A DNA stretch of 64,000 nucleotides from Candidatus Heimdallarchaeota archaeon (GTDB lineage: Archaea; Asgardarchaeota; Heimdallarchaeia; Heimdallarchaeales; Heimdallarchaeaceae). A program made the translations under genes and the position numbers. The notes under the pieces were generated by a model. The model did not search any database and had not been told where the DNA came from. It saw only the letters and a program-made list of their open reading frames with translations. The DNA lies in contig JAEOSZ010000089.1 in assembly GCA_016840095.1 (NCBI GenBank), positions 1-64,000 of the forward strand, in the 5' to 3' direction. This document shows, one piece after another, positions 1-9,388 of the stretch (within the stretch, counting starts at the first letter, position 1; every line of letters starts with the position of its first letter).

Positions 1-876
1 GTATACTATAATATTGATTCTCCAATTACTCTAGTTACTACAGATGATTCTGAAGATCCTGTTATTACCGGTGTAACTGTTAGTGCAATTAATGGGACAG
101 CTGATCCAGATTCTGTTTTAACATTTAATGCCACAGTCACAGATACTTTGACTAATATTTCACTTGTCACTTTAAGTATTTCAATTACACTTGGAGCAAC
201 AGTAGTCACTGATGATTTCCAAGTTGAAATGACAAGGATTGGCACTAGCGATATCTACACAGTAACTGTAGATTTGTCGCAATTCAGATTCAGAGATTCA
301 GGAACGTATGATCTAGTCTATGATATAGAAGCAACAGATGGTGTTGAAAATACAGATTTAGTTTCTCAGAGTCTAACTGTGGATTATGAGAGAGGTGGAT
401 TAGGTATAAGCAATCTAGGAGCAATCATAGGTGGCGCTGCAGGTGCCATCGTTGTTTTACTAGGTGGGTTGTTCTTATGGTTTAATAGGCACACAATCCA
501 AACTTATGCTAAGAGACAAACATTCAGACGAAGATTAAGAGATTATTTGAGGGAGATTATTGATGATATAAAGAAAGATGGTTTGGAGGGAAGATACAAA
601 CAAGGTCTATTGAAGACTTGGAGTGTTGTGGAGGGAATTGGTAGAGAATTCTTTGATCTCCCAAGATATAGGAGTCAAACCCCTACCGAATTTGCACGAT
701 TATTATCGTATAAAGGTAAAATTGAGCGAGAGCTCATGGGTACTCTATTAGAGTACTTCGAGAAAGCACGTTACAGTTTTGAAGAAATTACTGAGAAGGA
801 CTTCAACGCTGGAGTTCGTGCTTTACTAAAAATAGTAGATAAAATTGAAGTAGGTGAAATGAAAATTGAGTCGTAG
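1..876 (+). CDS. C-terminal part of a membrane protein with a DUF4129-like tail (5' end outside window)
   Basis: The frame is open from base 1, so these are the last 291 residues of a longer protein. The first ~135 residues are Thr/Val-rich and beta-like, as in extracellular Ig-like or cadherin-like repeats. One membrane helix follows at about 420-485 (IIGGAAGAIVVLLGGLFLWF), then a basic cytoplasmic tail of ~125 residues. The tail contains TPTEFARLLSYKG and EYFEKARYSFEEITEKDF, which fits the DUF4129 pattern of a TP-x-E-F-A segment followed by a YE-x-ARYS helix. DUF4129 proteins usually sit beside MoxR and DUF58 genes, as here. The stop overlaps the next gene, suggesting translational coupling. 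The molecular role of DUF4129 is unknown; surface or complex assembly is inferred from context. Confidence 0.75.
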   Translation, partial: VYYNIDSPITLVTTDDSEDPVITGVTVSAINGTADPDSVLTFNATVTDTLTNISLVTLSISITLGATVVTDDFQVEMTRIGTSDIYTVTVDLSQFRFRDSGTYDLVYDIEATDGVENTDLVSQSLTVDYERGGLGISNLGAIIGGAAGAIVVLLGGLFLWFNRHTIQTYAKRQTFRRRLRDYLREIIDDIKKDGLEGRYKQGLLKTWSVVEGIGREFFDLPRYRSQTPTEFARLLSYKGKIERELMGTLLEYFEKARYSFEEITEKDFNAGVRALLKIVDKIEVGEMKIES

Positions 877-1306
877 TAGATCCTCTGGATTCTTTAAGAG
901 AAGAAAACAAGTTAAAGCATTAAACCAAATGTTTACCTCTGTAATGGCAGATGTGAGAATTTTTGAACAACGACAAGACTATAGAGGAGCAGTAATAGCC
1001 TCTTTTGGAGGTTTAACTAATATTGCTGATGGCCTTCTAGATATGGCCCGTGCTCCTTATGAAACAGGACGAGAATTTGGATTTAATGTAGCAGACAAAG
1101 CCAATATTTCACATGAAGTTATGGATGAATACCTAACATCATTTGAGATTGCGCGCTATACTGATGCTGATATATCTTATGATGACTATCAAGAGGCAGT
1201 CCAGAGACTAGATATCTGTTTCAGAGGAATAAGAGAACAGGGTGTAGAAGTAGTTGAGCCAACAAGAACCAGCAGAACAAGAAAGACAATCAAGAAGAAG
1301 AGCTAG
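866..1306 (+). CDS. Soluble DUF4129-like protein
   Basis: A 146-residue protein starting with TTG at 866, inside the end of the previous gene. It has no membrane helix. A basic N-terminus is followed by an all-helical region ending in ISHEVMDEYLTSFEIARYTD, which parallels the tail of the preceding gene (helix, EFG/EFA segment, then ExARYxxxxI). It therefore looks like a stand-alone second copy of the DUF4129 domain. It overlaps the next gene by 53 bases in another frame, so the upstream five genes are tightly packed. Function unknown. The TTG start is chosen because no ATG allows the basic N-terminus and the overlap is typical here. Confidence 0.7.
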   Translation: MSRSRSSGFFKRRKQVKALNQMFTSVMADVRIFEQRQDYRGAVIASFGGLTNIADGLLDMARAPYETGREFGFNVADKANISHEVMDEYLTSFEIARYTDADISYDDYQEAVQRLDICFRGIREQGVEVVEPTRTSRTRKTIKKKS

Positions 1307-2903
1307 ATTTAGATTACCTAAATTTAGTTTCACAAAATATTCAATTGTGATGTCTCTTCTGTTCCTAATCGTAGTTGTACCTATTTTTCTAGGTCTTGTA
1401 GGACTAGGAGGATATGGAACAAAATTCAGCATATATAGTGATAGTTGGGATGGCTTATCTAGTATGCGCCAAGTACTTGAAAATGAGGGTTTTACTAACA
1501 TTACTAATGGTATGTCCTCATTGTCCCTATTAAACAGAGTACATGATCCTGGTGTTTTTGCTATAATTGGTCCAGCAACCCAATATAGTATGACCGATAC
1601 AATCTCTCTAGTAACTTTCCTAGCGAGAGGTGGTAGTTTACTTGTAGCAGATGATTATGGCACAGGAGCGGAGATTTTCGAACCTTTGTTTAATATAATC
1701 AACACATGGGATCAAATTGCCTTATTACAAGGAGGTATACCAACCTTATCCGAAATGTTTGGATTTGGTGATAATGGAACAGTAACAGAAGAAACACTTT
1801 TCTTTTCGTTACTTACCCAAATTAAAGGATTTGCTTTTAATGGTTCTGTTTTAATGGATGCAGAAAGCTATACAGTTAATCCTGCACAACCAAAAATAAC
1901 ACCTGCAATTTCAACACCATTAACAGATGGTGTAGATGAACTTCAGATGGAGTTTGGAACAGCACTAAGTATTGCAATGAACCACACATACTTTCTAGAT
2001 GAAGCTGAAACAGTAAAATCGCATAAAATTGATTGGATGCCATTACAAGCAATTAACTTACTTGAGCATCTAGGAATTGATGGAGGATATTTCTTCTTGC
2101 CGTTTCTTCCATTCTATACAAGTGTATCTAGTTGGTTAGAATCAGATTTTCAATCAGCAAAAGATGGAACAGCAACTCCTGATGAATATGAGTGGGGTGG
2201 TACAATGTTTGCGCCAATAATGACATTACCAATAGGTCGAGGAAAAATAGTCATGATTGGTGATCCGGATATTTTCATCAATAAATGGATTGAACAAACC
2301 ACAGAGAATGATAATGCACAATTTGCAATTAATTTGTTCAACTATCTCACAGAGAATATCAATGCAACTGATACAAAGGCAGTACCAATAATTTTTGATG
2401 AAGGACATGCTCATCAGAAATTCTATAGCGCAACCGTTTATTCAATGGTTTTGATGAGGTTTATTACAGAAATGTCAATGTTTCCTCTCTATGCACCATT
2501 TATGCCAATTATTTTTGCAATATTAGGCTATCGTCTTATACCAAAGAAAACCCGTTTAACTCCGATACTCTGGACAAAATATCGAGGTGAAAAAGGAAGA
2601 TCGAGATTTGAAAGAGAAATACGGAGAATAGTTGACACGGGTGCGTATAGTGAAGCAGTAGGTCTTCTCTATAGAACACTGTTGAGAGGACTGAGAAAAG
2701 TGACTAAAGAATCAATGTCAACTCCAGAAGAAGTAGCAGGTTATTTTAGTGAAAGAGATTCATCACTAAGACAAAAAGATCTGCTCGAAACACTAGTTAG
2801 AATTGATGCCTATTTGGCAAGACCACGTGTTCTTCCCGAACACGTGTTTATGAGATATATGACATTTATCAAGGGTTTAATCGATAGATTGCCCGTTGTT
2901 TAA
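1254..2903 (+). CDS. DUF4350-type membrane protein of the MoxR operon
   Basis: 549 residues from a TTG start. A strongly basic N-terminus (RQSRRRARFRLPK) leads into a membrane helix at residues ~33-52. The extracellular part begins with YSDSWDGLSSMRQVLENEGF and continues with GGSLLVADDYGTG, matching the DUF4350 / GATase-like fold found in proteins linked to MoxR-DUF58 operons. A second hydrophobic segment at ~400-425 (FPLYAPFMPIIFAILGY) is followed by a ~120-residue helical basic tail ending near the C-terminus, again resembling DUF4129 (STPEEVAGYFSER...LVRIDAYLARP). An alternative ATG at 1350 would remove the basic region and is less likely. No enzymatic activity can be assigned. Confidence 0.75.
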   Translation: MSQQEPAEQERQSRRRARFRLPKFSFTKYSIVMSLLFLIVVVPIFLGLVGLGGYGTKFSIYSDSWDGLSSMRQVLENEGFTNITNGMSSLSLLNRVHDPGVFAIIGPATQYSMTDTISLVTFLARGGSLLVADDYGTGAEIFEPLFNIINTWDQIALLQGGIPTLSEMFGFGDNGTVTEETLFFSLLTQIKGFAFNGSVLMDAESYTVNPAQPKITPAISTPLTDGVDELQMEFGTALSIAMNHTYFLDEAETVKSHKIDWMPLQAINLLEHLGIDGGYFFLPFLPFYTSVSSWLESDFQSAKDGTATPDEYEWGGTMFAPIMTLPIGRGKIVMIGDPDIFINKWIEQTTENDNAQFAINLFNYLTENINATDTKAVPIIFDEGHAHQKFYSATVYSMVLMRFITEMSMFPLYAPFMPIIFAILGYRLIPKKTRLTPILWTKYRGEKGRSRFEREIRRIVDTGAYSEAVGLLYRTLLRGLRKVTKESMSTPEEVAGYFSERDSSLRQKDLLETLVRIDAYLARPRVLPEHVFMRYMTFIKGLIDRLPVV

Positions 2904-2923
2904 AAAAAGGAAAAGTGAAAAAA

Positions 2924-3931
2924 ATGAGTGAAGAAAAAAATGAAGAAGTAAAAAAAGAAGCGAAAGCTAAAGCAGCTACTGAAGCAGTTGTTACTCCTAA
3001 AGATATCAAGAGAGTGTGGGATGAAATCTACAGTGAACTAGGTAGAGTAATCATTGGAAAACTCGATGTTCTTGAAGATATGTTCATCTCTTTACTTGGT
3101 GGAGGACACAGCTTGTTAGAAGGAGTTCCAGGTATAGCTAAAACAGTGATGGCAAAATCTTTTGCTCAAACACTTGGTTGTGAGTTCAAAAGAGTGCAAT
3201 TCACTCCAGATTTACTCCCTTCAGATGTTGTAGGGACAACAATCTATGACCCTAAAGCTGGAACATTTAAGATGAGAAAAGGACCCATCTTTACAAATAT
3301 ACTTCTAGCAGACGAAATTAACAGAAGCCCTCCAAAGACACAAGCAGCACTCTTGGAAGCAATGGCAGAAAAGCAAGTAACAGTAGAAGGAACAACCTTC
3401 AAACTAGAAGATCCGTTTCTAGTAATTGCAACACAAAACCCAATTGAGCAAGAAGGAACATATCCTTTGCCAGAAGCTCAAGTAGACAGGTTTATGTTCA
3501 AACTATTAGTAGATCTGCCATCACCTGAAGAGGAGATTGATATTATTAAGTTGAAACACAACCAGATTCGACAAACTGTCCGCAGAGTAACTACTCCAAT
3601 GACAATTGTCAAGATGAAGGAAACTGTTGAAACCAGAATTTACGTCCATGAAGATCTTATGGATTATATTCGAGATTTGACAGTATCAACCCGAACTGAT
3701 CCAAGACTTATTCTTGGTGGAAGCCCAAGGTGTAGTATTGCTTTATTAAATGCTGCAAAATCCGTCGCTGCGATGCGTGGAAGAGACTATGTCATTCCAG
3801 ACGATGTCAAACGTATTGCAAGAGTAGCTTCTGCACACAGGTTACAAATGAAACCTGAAGCGGAATTGGAAGGTACAACTGGTACAATGGTTGTCAATGA
3901 GATATTGAGAAATCTACCAGTACCCGTATAG
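2924..3931 (+). CDS. MoxR-family AAA+ ATPase
   Basis: MoxR ATPases act as chaperones that remodel or insert metal into partner proteins, usually together with VWA-domain partners encoded alongside. Visible motifs: Walker A EGVPGIAKT at residues ~65-73, Walker B LLADEINRSPPKTQ at ~126, the sensor segment ATQNPIEQEGTYPLPEAQ with the family-specific PEAQVDRF arginine region, and a C-terminal lid with GGSPRCSIALL. About 335 residues, normal for the family. I chose the ATG at 2924 rather than the GTG at 2915, because genes here often have AGTGAAAAA/GGTGAAAAA directly before the ATG. The DUF58 gene follows after 25 bases. Confidence 0.95.
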   Translation: MSEEKNEEVKKEAKAKAATEAVVTPKDIKRVWDEIYSELGRVIIGKLDVLEDMFISLLGGGHSLLEGVPGIAKTVMAKSFAQTLGCEFKRVQFTPDLLPSDVVGTTIYDPKAGTFKMRKGPIFTNILLADEINRSPPKTQAALLEAMAEKQVTVEGTTFKLEDPFLVIATQNPIEQEGTYPLPEAQVDRFMFKLLVDLPSPEEEIDIIKLKHNQIRQTVRRVTTPMTIVKMKETVETRIYVHEDLMDYIRDLTVSTRTDPRLILGGSPRCSIALLNAAKSVAAMRGRDYVIPDDVKRIARVASAHRLQMKPEAELEGTTGTMVVNEILRNLPVPV

Positions 3932-3956
3932 AATCAGAAATAATAGGTGGAAAAAA

Positions 3957-5405
3957 TTGTTTACGCGTCGGGGCGGCTGGCTAATCTTTGCAGGAATCAT
4001 TATGATTAGCGCAGGCTTTGCACTAGCAGGGTACCTATCACTTAATGTGATGCTGGACTCTTTTGGTGTTAACCCAGAAATAAATCATCCAGATTTCGAA
4101 CACGATCCTGAAGGATTTGGTGTTATGGATTTCCTTCATTTCTATATAGATATACAAGGAACTCTCATCTGGTTTTTCATAATTGGTGGTGTGATGCTAA
4201 TCTTTTCAGTACTATTAGGACTGCCATTTTATAGGCTTGGATCTAATCCGAAGTCCATAGAGATTAAAAGAAGAGTATCAAAACCAAAAGCCTTCGCTGG
4301 TGATTATGTATATATCGAAGTAACTGCCAGAAACAAATCAGTTAACCAATTACCAGCTATCGAGATTTATGATGCCATACCAGAAGTTTTTGATTTGATT
4401 TTAGGAGAAAATTTCATTGTAACACAGCTTAATCCTAGACAAACCATTTCCTATGGATATGTTGTAAGAATTCCTATTAGAGGACTATTTGAAATTGGTC
4501 CAACTAAAGTTATCATTAGAGATAGAATGGGTTTCTATGCAACAGAAGGAGAGATAAAATCAAAGACTGAAATTCTAGTTTATCCAAGTTATGAGGATAT
4601 CAAGAAATTAGAAATGGTAGGTAAGAAAAGACAACTGGGATTGTTATTTGGGTTCCACAGAACCAAACTAAAAGGAATGGGGAGCGATTTCTGGGGCATT
4701 AGAAAGTACCAGACTGGTGATCCTTTCAAATTTATTGATTGGAAAGCTTTCTCCCGTTCTGGTAAAATGATGGTTCGTGAATTTGAATCTGAAGAAAATA
4801 TCCGAGTGATAGTTCTATTAGATTCCTCTGCTAGTATGGGAGCTGGTTTACCAAGAAATACAAAATTAGAATATGCAATAAGAAGTGCAGTTCTATTAGT
4901 TCATCTTGCTTTCGAAAAGAAAGATTTAGTGGGGATGTGTATATATAACGATAAAGTTAGAAACTGGGTAGATGTAACTTCAACAAGAACAAGATTATTC
5001 CAATTTTTAGAAGCATTAGCCTATGCAAAACCTGAAGGTGAAGCTGATCTTGAAGTTGCGATTAATTACTTGCTTCAAAGAGTGAAGAGATCATCTTACA
5101 TCGTAATTTTATCAGATCTTGAATCGCACCCAGACCGATTAGTGAAAGCTGTAAGACGTGCTAGAGCACAGAAACATAACATAACAGTTATTTCACCATT
5201 TGGTCCATGGTTTGAGATTGTTTCTCAGCAACTAACTCCAGTAGAACAGATGATTGGTCATGCTATGGTTGAAAAGCAACTAGGAGAAAGGCAGAATATG
5301 TTTAAGATGCTTAGAAGATATGATTCTGTTTCTATTTCAGTAGGACCTGATGACTTTCTGCCAACAATTATGGCTCAATTTAATAGAATGCAAAGACAGG
5401 GGTGA
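3957..5405 (+). CDS. DUF58 protein with VWA-like domain
   Basis: DUF58 proteins are the usual partners of MoxR ATPases. 482 residues start at TTG 3957, six bases after AGGTGG. Two membrane helices (residues ~8-30 and ~62-88) are followed by a beta-rich domain and then the DUF58 signature: GMGSDFWGIRKYQTGD, DWKAFSRSGKMMVREFE and LLDSSASMGAG. The last of these is a MIDAS-type DxSxS metal site near residue 287. A cytoplasmic VWA-like domain completes the protein. The end overlaps the longer frame of the next gene, but that gene's likely start lies after the stop. Confidence 0.93.
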   Translation: MFTRRGGWLIFAGIIMISAGFALAGYLSLNVMLDSFGVNPEINHPDFEHDPEGFGVMDFLHFYIDIQGTLIWFFIIGGVMLIFSVLLGLPFYRLGSNPKSIEIKRRVSKPKAFAGDYVYIEVTARNKSVNQLPAIEIYDAIPEVFDLILGENFIVTQLNPRQTISYGYVVRIPIRGLFEIGPTKVIIRDRMGFYATEGEIKSKTEILVYPSYEDIKKLEMVGKKRQLGLLFGFHRTKLKGMGSDFWGIRKYQTGDPFKFIDWKAFSRSGKMMVREFESEENIRVIVLLDSSASMGAGLPRNTKLEYAIRSAVLLVHLAFEKKDLVGMCIYNDKVRNWVDVTSTRTRLFQFLEALAYAKPEGEADLEVAINYLLQRVKRSSYIVILSDLESHPDRLVKAVRRARAQKHNITVISPFGPWFEIVSQQLTPVEQMIGHAMVEKQLGERQNMFKMLRRYDSVSISVGPDDFLPTIMAQFNRMQRQG

Positions 5406-5412
5406 CAAAAGT

Positions 5413-6930
5413 ATGGAATCATTATCAGACACAAGAATTATTGACCTGGGTATAAGAGGAGTACAAAGTAGAATAAGAGGAGCAAGAACTCAGACTCTAA
5501 TTACATATTTAATTGGTAGATTAATCGCAATTGGTGCAATAGTCTGGGTAGGAATAGAATTATTTTCATTAATTGATTTTGCGAATCCAGCTTTATTCCC
5601 AGAAGGACATATGTTAGATGCTCTATCATTCCTATTCATAATTATAGAACTTATAGCCGTGATTATATTTGTCGCACCTTTGATGATTTTTCTAGCATTT
5701 GGAGGTGGTGATGCTGAATCAATTCTTAATGGAGCACGAGCTTTTCTAACGGGAGATTTATTCAACAATATTCAACCACCAGTTGGTATGGATACTGATT
5801 TACTCTATGGATCTGATCCTCTGGATATGTTTTCCTCATTCCAGTATGCATTCTCAATGGATGTGATCTTTCCTCTCAAAGCTATTTTCAGAGCTTCAAT
5901 TCTGATGTTGTTTGTGATACTATTAGCAATATCTTTAGCAGCCTTCCTTTTCAGAGCTGATATGCGTTCAGCAGCTGCAGCTTTTGTTAGTATTCAATTC
6001 ATCGTATTTTATGGAAGTGTTAAACATCTATTCAAGAGTAATTTCAGGTTTTCACCAACAAAGAACTTTGGTGAGTTGTTCACGAATGATGTAGTTATAA
6101 TTGCTTTATCTTCATACTTGTTCTTAGAGATAGCGTTACAAATATCATATATTTCTCAGATTTTAAACCCGGCGCAAAGTAGGCAACAAAGAGTTCTAAG
6201 AGCACTTGATAGGTTAAGTGAATTTAGGTTAGGAATCACAGGAACCACGACTCCTAGCCCAATACTTGCTGCTGAAGAAGCAACCTCAGAAGAAGGAGAG
6301 AAAAAAGCGGGATATTCTATAGGAGCAACAGGTAGTTCTATAGCTAGAAAATTCGGTGTTGCAGGTATGACCTATTTCTTAGAGAAGGCTTCAGATTCTC
6401 TATTTTCAAGACCTGGAGGTCAGCAGGATAAACTTACAGCTCGACTCCAAAGATATCACGATGGACTTGTCCACAGTGATCCAAGAGTTGATGAAAAATT
6501 AGTCGGAGCTGCAGTTATTATTAAACCTCTGATGACAATAGTTTATGTTCTAACATCAGTAATATTCAGAGTATTAATTATGCTAGCTGGATTATATGTC
6601 ATCCTAAACCCAGATGTGTTATTATTTATTCTAAGATATCCTCCTTCAGTATACAATTCTCTGGAGATGTTACAACCAGAAGGTGTAGTTCTATTGCTAA
6701 TACCAATTGTTGTTTTCATATTACTTCTGACATCATTAATTGGTTATATCCAAGAAAGATTCTCAAAACGATTTGAGGATGCTCTTGATCCAATTTTAGA
6801 TGATCAAGAATTTATGGAAGAAGAACTACCAGGTATTATTACAGAAGGTGAACTTGAGCCAATTTCTGAAGAAGATCTATTCTACGAACAATTAACTGAT
6901 GAATTTGGCGAAGGTGTAGATGAAGAATAA
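5413..6930 (+). CDS. Polytopic membrane protein, last gene of the MoxR operon
   Basis: 505 residues when started at ATG 5413, seven bases after the DUF58 stop and preceded by AGGGGTGAC. An upstream in-frame start at 5350 would lie inside the DUF58 gene and lacks a ribosome site. About eight hydrophobic helices in three blocks (residues ~25-95, ~155-245 and ~370-450) are separated by a hydrophilic Gly/Glu-rich loop and end in a very acidic tail (EEELPGIITEGELEPISEED). I do not recognise a family. Its place at the end of a MoxR-DUF58 operon suggests it is the membrane component of the same assembly. Confidence 0.75.
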   Translation: MESLSDTRIIDLGIRGVQSRIRGARTQTLITYLIGRLIAIGAIVWVGIELFSLIDFANPALFPEGHMLDALSFLFIIIELIAVIIFVAPLMIFLAFGGGDAESILNGARAFLTGDLFNNIQPPVGMDTDLLYGSDPLDMFSSFQYAFSMDVIFPLKAIFRASILMLFVILLAISLAAFLFRADMRSAAAAFVSIQFIVFYGSVKHLFKSNFRFSPTKNFGELFTNDVVIIALSSYLFLEIALQISYISQILNPAQSRQQRVLRALDRLSEFRLGITGTTTPSPILAAEEATSEEGEKKAGYSIGATGSSIARKFGVAGMTYFLEKASDSLFSRPGGQQDKLTARLQRYHDGLVHSDPRVDEKLVGAAVIIKPLMTIVYVLTSVIFRVLIMLAGLYVILNPDVLLFILRYPPSVYNSLEMLQPEGVVLLLIPIVVFILLLTSLIGYIQERFSKRFEDALDPILDDQEFMEEELPGIITEGELEPISEEDLFYEQLTDEFGEGVDEE

Positions 6931-6975
6931 AAGCACTCATCTTTTCCTTTTTACTTTTTCTATTTTATTAATGTC
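6931..6975 (+). terminator. T-rich termination region of the MoxR operon
   Basis: Directly after the stop the + strand is C/T-rich (CTTTTCCTTTTTACTTTTTC) without a strong stem. Archaeal RNA polymerase terminates at such T-runs. This and the convergent EF-2 gene make termination here likely. Confidence 0.5.
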
Positions 6976-7032
6976 TCAATTGATTTTCAAAATGAATGAA
7001 ATGAATTAAATGAAAAATAAAGAAAAGGAGGA

Positions 7033-9264
7033 TTAGGTTCGTTTATACATGAAACGTTCCCAATTTGATACATCTGGAACTTGTGGAGCTAGTTCTTTGC
7101 GAACACGTATAGCTTCAATAGTTTCTTCCTCTAGATTTGTAGGAACACGTTCGAAACCTGTAAATTCATAACCAAAGAAAGCTCTACCAGAACTGCTTCC
7201 ACGAATTTCATCTGCAAGATCAATTGTTTCAGCTGTAGGTAGTTTTCCACGTATTCTAGTGTTTTCACCTTCTTGTATCATATCCATAATAATCCCTCTA
7301 TGTTGGGTTATTACTTTGGACATATTTCCAACGTAATCTGAGGGTACTTTAATGTCAATTATTTGCATTGGTTCTAGCAATTGTGGGTCACTGGTTAGAA
7401 ATGTTGTATGATATGCTGCTAAACACATTTGAAAGATTTCAGTAAAACCTGTATGTGCAGGATCAACGTGAACAGTTGCATCAGTTATTGTAAATAATGA
7501 ACCCATAAGAGGTTCTTTTGCTAAGGTAGCACCATTGCAAAAATCAATGAAAACCTGAATGATATATTGCTTAATATTATCCAATCTTTGGACACCAGTT
7601 GTTGCATCGATAATCATGTTTGTATCTTGAATGTGCCAGATTCTTCTTGCTCTTTTGGCTTCCCAACCACCTTCCTCTTGAAGAATTCTTGCTCTATCTC
7701 TTCTTTCTTGATCATTATTAACCTTACCAGAACTAATCAAATCAATTGTAGCTTTGTTAAGAGGTTGAACATGTATCATTAGTCTGTTATGACCATTTGG
7801 AGATTTGGCATGAACGCTGATTCCAGCTTTAGTTGGTACTTCTCTGTAAACAATGATTGGATCACTTACATCAATTTGTACTTGTTCCTGAATTCTTGTT
7901 ACAAGGATTTCAATTTGAAGTGGATCAATACCAGATAAAACATATGTTTTTGATTCTTGGTCATGCCTGAATGCTGCGGTTGGATCAGCCATAATCCATT
8001 TTGAGACTACTTCACCAAGCTTTGCAATATCTTGTGGATCTTTTGGTTTAATAGTTCTACTTACAACTGGTTCTGCTACATAGGATATTTCTTCAAAAGG
8101 AGTAAGAGTTCCTTTATCTTCCTCTTTGATAAAAGTTTCACCAGCTGGAGTTATGAAACCATAAATAGCAAATAAGTTCCCTGCGGGAACCTCATCAACA
8201 TCAAGAATATCAGTGATTTCCATGACACCAAGGCGTTTGATTCTAGCTGATGTCTTTTTTCCAACTAGATATAGCGTATCAGAACTTCGAAGAGTTCCTG
8301 AAAATACTCTTCCAATTAGTGTTGGTCGTTTGGATTTTGGTTCAATGAAAATTTTGGTGATCATCCCCATTAATGGACCATTGCGATCACAATTGAGTAA
8401 TGCTTGTCCTTCAGGAGATTTTATATCTCCTCCCCAGATTGCGGGAATTTTTACTTTTTGTCCTTCAATAGGATTAGGTAGATGTACAATAACCATTTCT
8501 AGTAAAGGTTCTTCTAATGGAAGGTTTTGTCTTAACCAATCCTTATCGTCTTCATCATATTTGGCAAAAACATCTTGAGGTGTAATCTGTAAACGCATCA
8601 AAGTTGTCATGTTAAAAGCCCAACCGTCTTTTGCACTGCCTACAGCTACTGAACCATCTTTGAACGATACTTGCCAATCCTTTCCAAATCCTTTAGGAGC
8701 ATTATCTCTGATTAGTTTATTAACACCATTAATAATATTATCAATTTTTTGAAAAACATCTCCTGGTGCTAATCTTAATTCAGATATTAACCTGTCAACT
8801 TTGTTTATGAAAAGAACAGGCTTACATTTTTCATTTAAACTTAATCTGATATTTGTTTCAGTTTGTGTCATTACGCCTTCAAGGGCGTCTACTAATAAAA
8901 TAACACCATCAGAACCACGAAGAGCTCTACTTACTTCACCAGTAAAACTAATGTGTCCAGGTGTGTCGTTAATTTCAAAAAGATAGGATTGTTTTTCTCC
9001 TTCCTTGGTTTCATATTCATAGTTTAATAAAACAACACTTGTGAAGATGGTAATACCTCTTTCTTGTTCTTCTTCATCAGAGTCCATCATAACCTTTTTA
9101 CCCGCATCTGCGTCTGACATCAGACCTGCTTTACGTAGGAGATAGTCACTTGTTGTTGTTTTTCCGTGATCAATATGAGCTGCAATCGAGAATACTCTTC
9201 TCAATTCCATTGGGTGATTCTTAATCATATCTCTAATTTCATCTGGATTCTTAACTCGAACCAT
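7033..9264 (-). CDS. fusA: Archaeal elongation factor 2 with degenerate diphthamide loop
   Basis: EF-2 is the GTPase that translocates tRNA and mRNA on the ribosome. The protein begins MVRVKNPDEIRDMIKN at 9264. The longer frame from 9300 adds 12 unusual residues and is not preferred. Visible: P-loop AHIDHGKTTTSD, switch region EEEQERGITI, DTPGH, NKVDR, and domains II-V up to the usual C-terminus (743 residues, normal). In domain IV the diphthamide-bearing His is still present (about His604, codon 7453-7455). The normally invariant context IHRGGGQ reads AHTGFTE, so the Arg and the GGGQ stretch are lost. Such loops are known in archaea lacking diphthamide synthesis and in Asgard EF-2 paralogues. 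Whether another EF-2 gene exists cannot be seen. Confidence 0.95.
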   Translation of the reverse strand: MVRVKNPDEIRDMIKNHPMELRRVFSIAAHIDHGKTTTSDYLLRKAGLMSDADAGKKVMMDSDEEEQERGITIFTSVVLLNYEYETKEGEKQSYLFEINDTPGHISFTGEVSRALRGSDGVILLVDALEGVMTQTETNIRLSLNEKCKPVLFINKVDRLISELRLAPGDVFQKIDNIINGVNKLIRDNAPKGFGKDWQVSFKDGSVAVGSAKDGWAFNMTTLMRLQITPQDVFAKYDEDDKDWLRQNLPLEEPLLEMVIVHLPNPIEGQKVKIPAIWGGDIKSPEGQALLNCDRNGPLMGMITKIFIEPKSKRPTLIGRVFSGTLRSSDTLYLVGKKTSARIKRLGVMEITDILDVDEVPAGNLFAIYGFITPAGETFIKEEDKGTLTPFEEISYVAEPVVSRTIKPKDPQDIAKLGEVVSKWIMADPTAAFRHDQESKTYVLSGIDPLQIEILVTRIQEQVQIDVSDPIIVYREVPTKAGISVHAKSPNGHNRLMIHVQPLNKATIDLISSGKVNNDQERRDRARILQEEGGWEAKRARRIWHIQDTNMIIDATTGVQRLDNIKQYIIQVFIDFCNGATLAKEPLMGSLFTITDATVHVDPAHTGFTEIFQMCLAAYHTTFLTSDPQLLEPMQIIDIKVPSDYVGNMSKVITQHRGIIMDMIQEGENTRIRGKLPTAETIDLADEIRGSSSGRAFFGYEFTGFERVPTNLEEETIEAIRVRKELAPQVPDVSNWERFMYKRT

Positions 9265-9300
9265 TTTTATCACATAATTGTGCTTTGAGGCTATTTTCAA

Positions 9301-9388
9301 AAGGTTGAATTATAAATATAGTGTTTATTCATTTTTTCTTTAATTCTACAAAGCTTTATTAGCTTAAAATTTTCTGTCTCCTCTGAAT
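9301..9388. promoter_or_regulatory. Divergent promoter region between EF-2 and the F420-precursor operon
   Basis: An AT-rich gap with a TATA-like TATATTTATAATTC (minus strand, about 9311-9324) serving EF-2. On the plus strand, AGCTTTATTAGCTTAAAA (about 9351-9369) lies roughly 25 bases before ATG 9389, which implies a nearly leaderless message for the amidohydrolase operon. The short repeat AAGCT-ttatt-AGCTT overlaps that TATA element. Confidence 0.45.
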
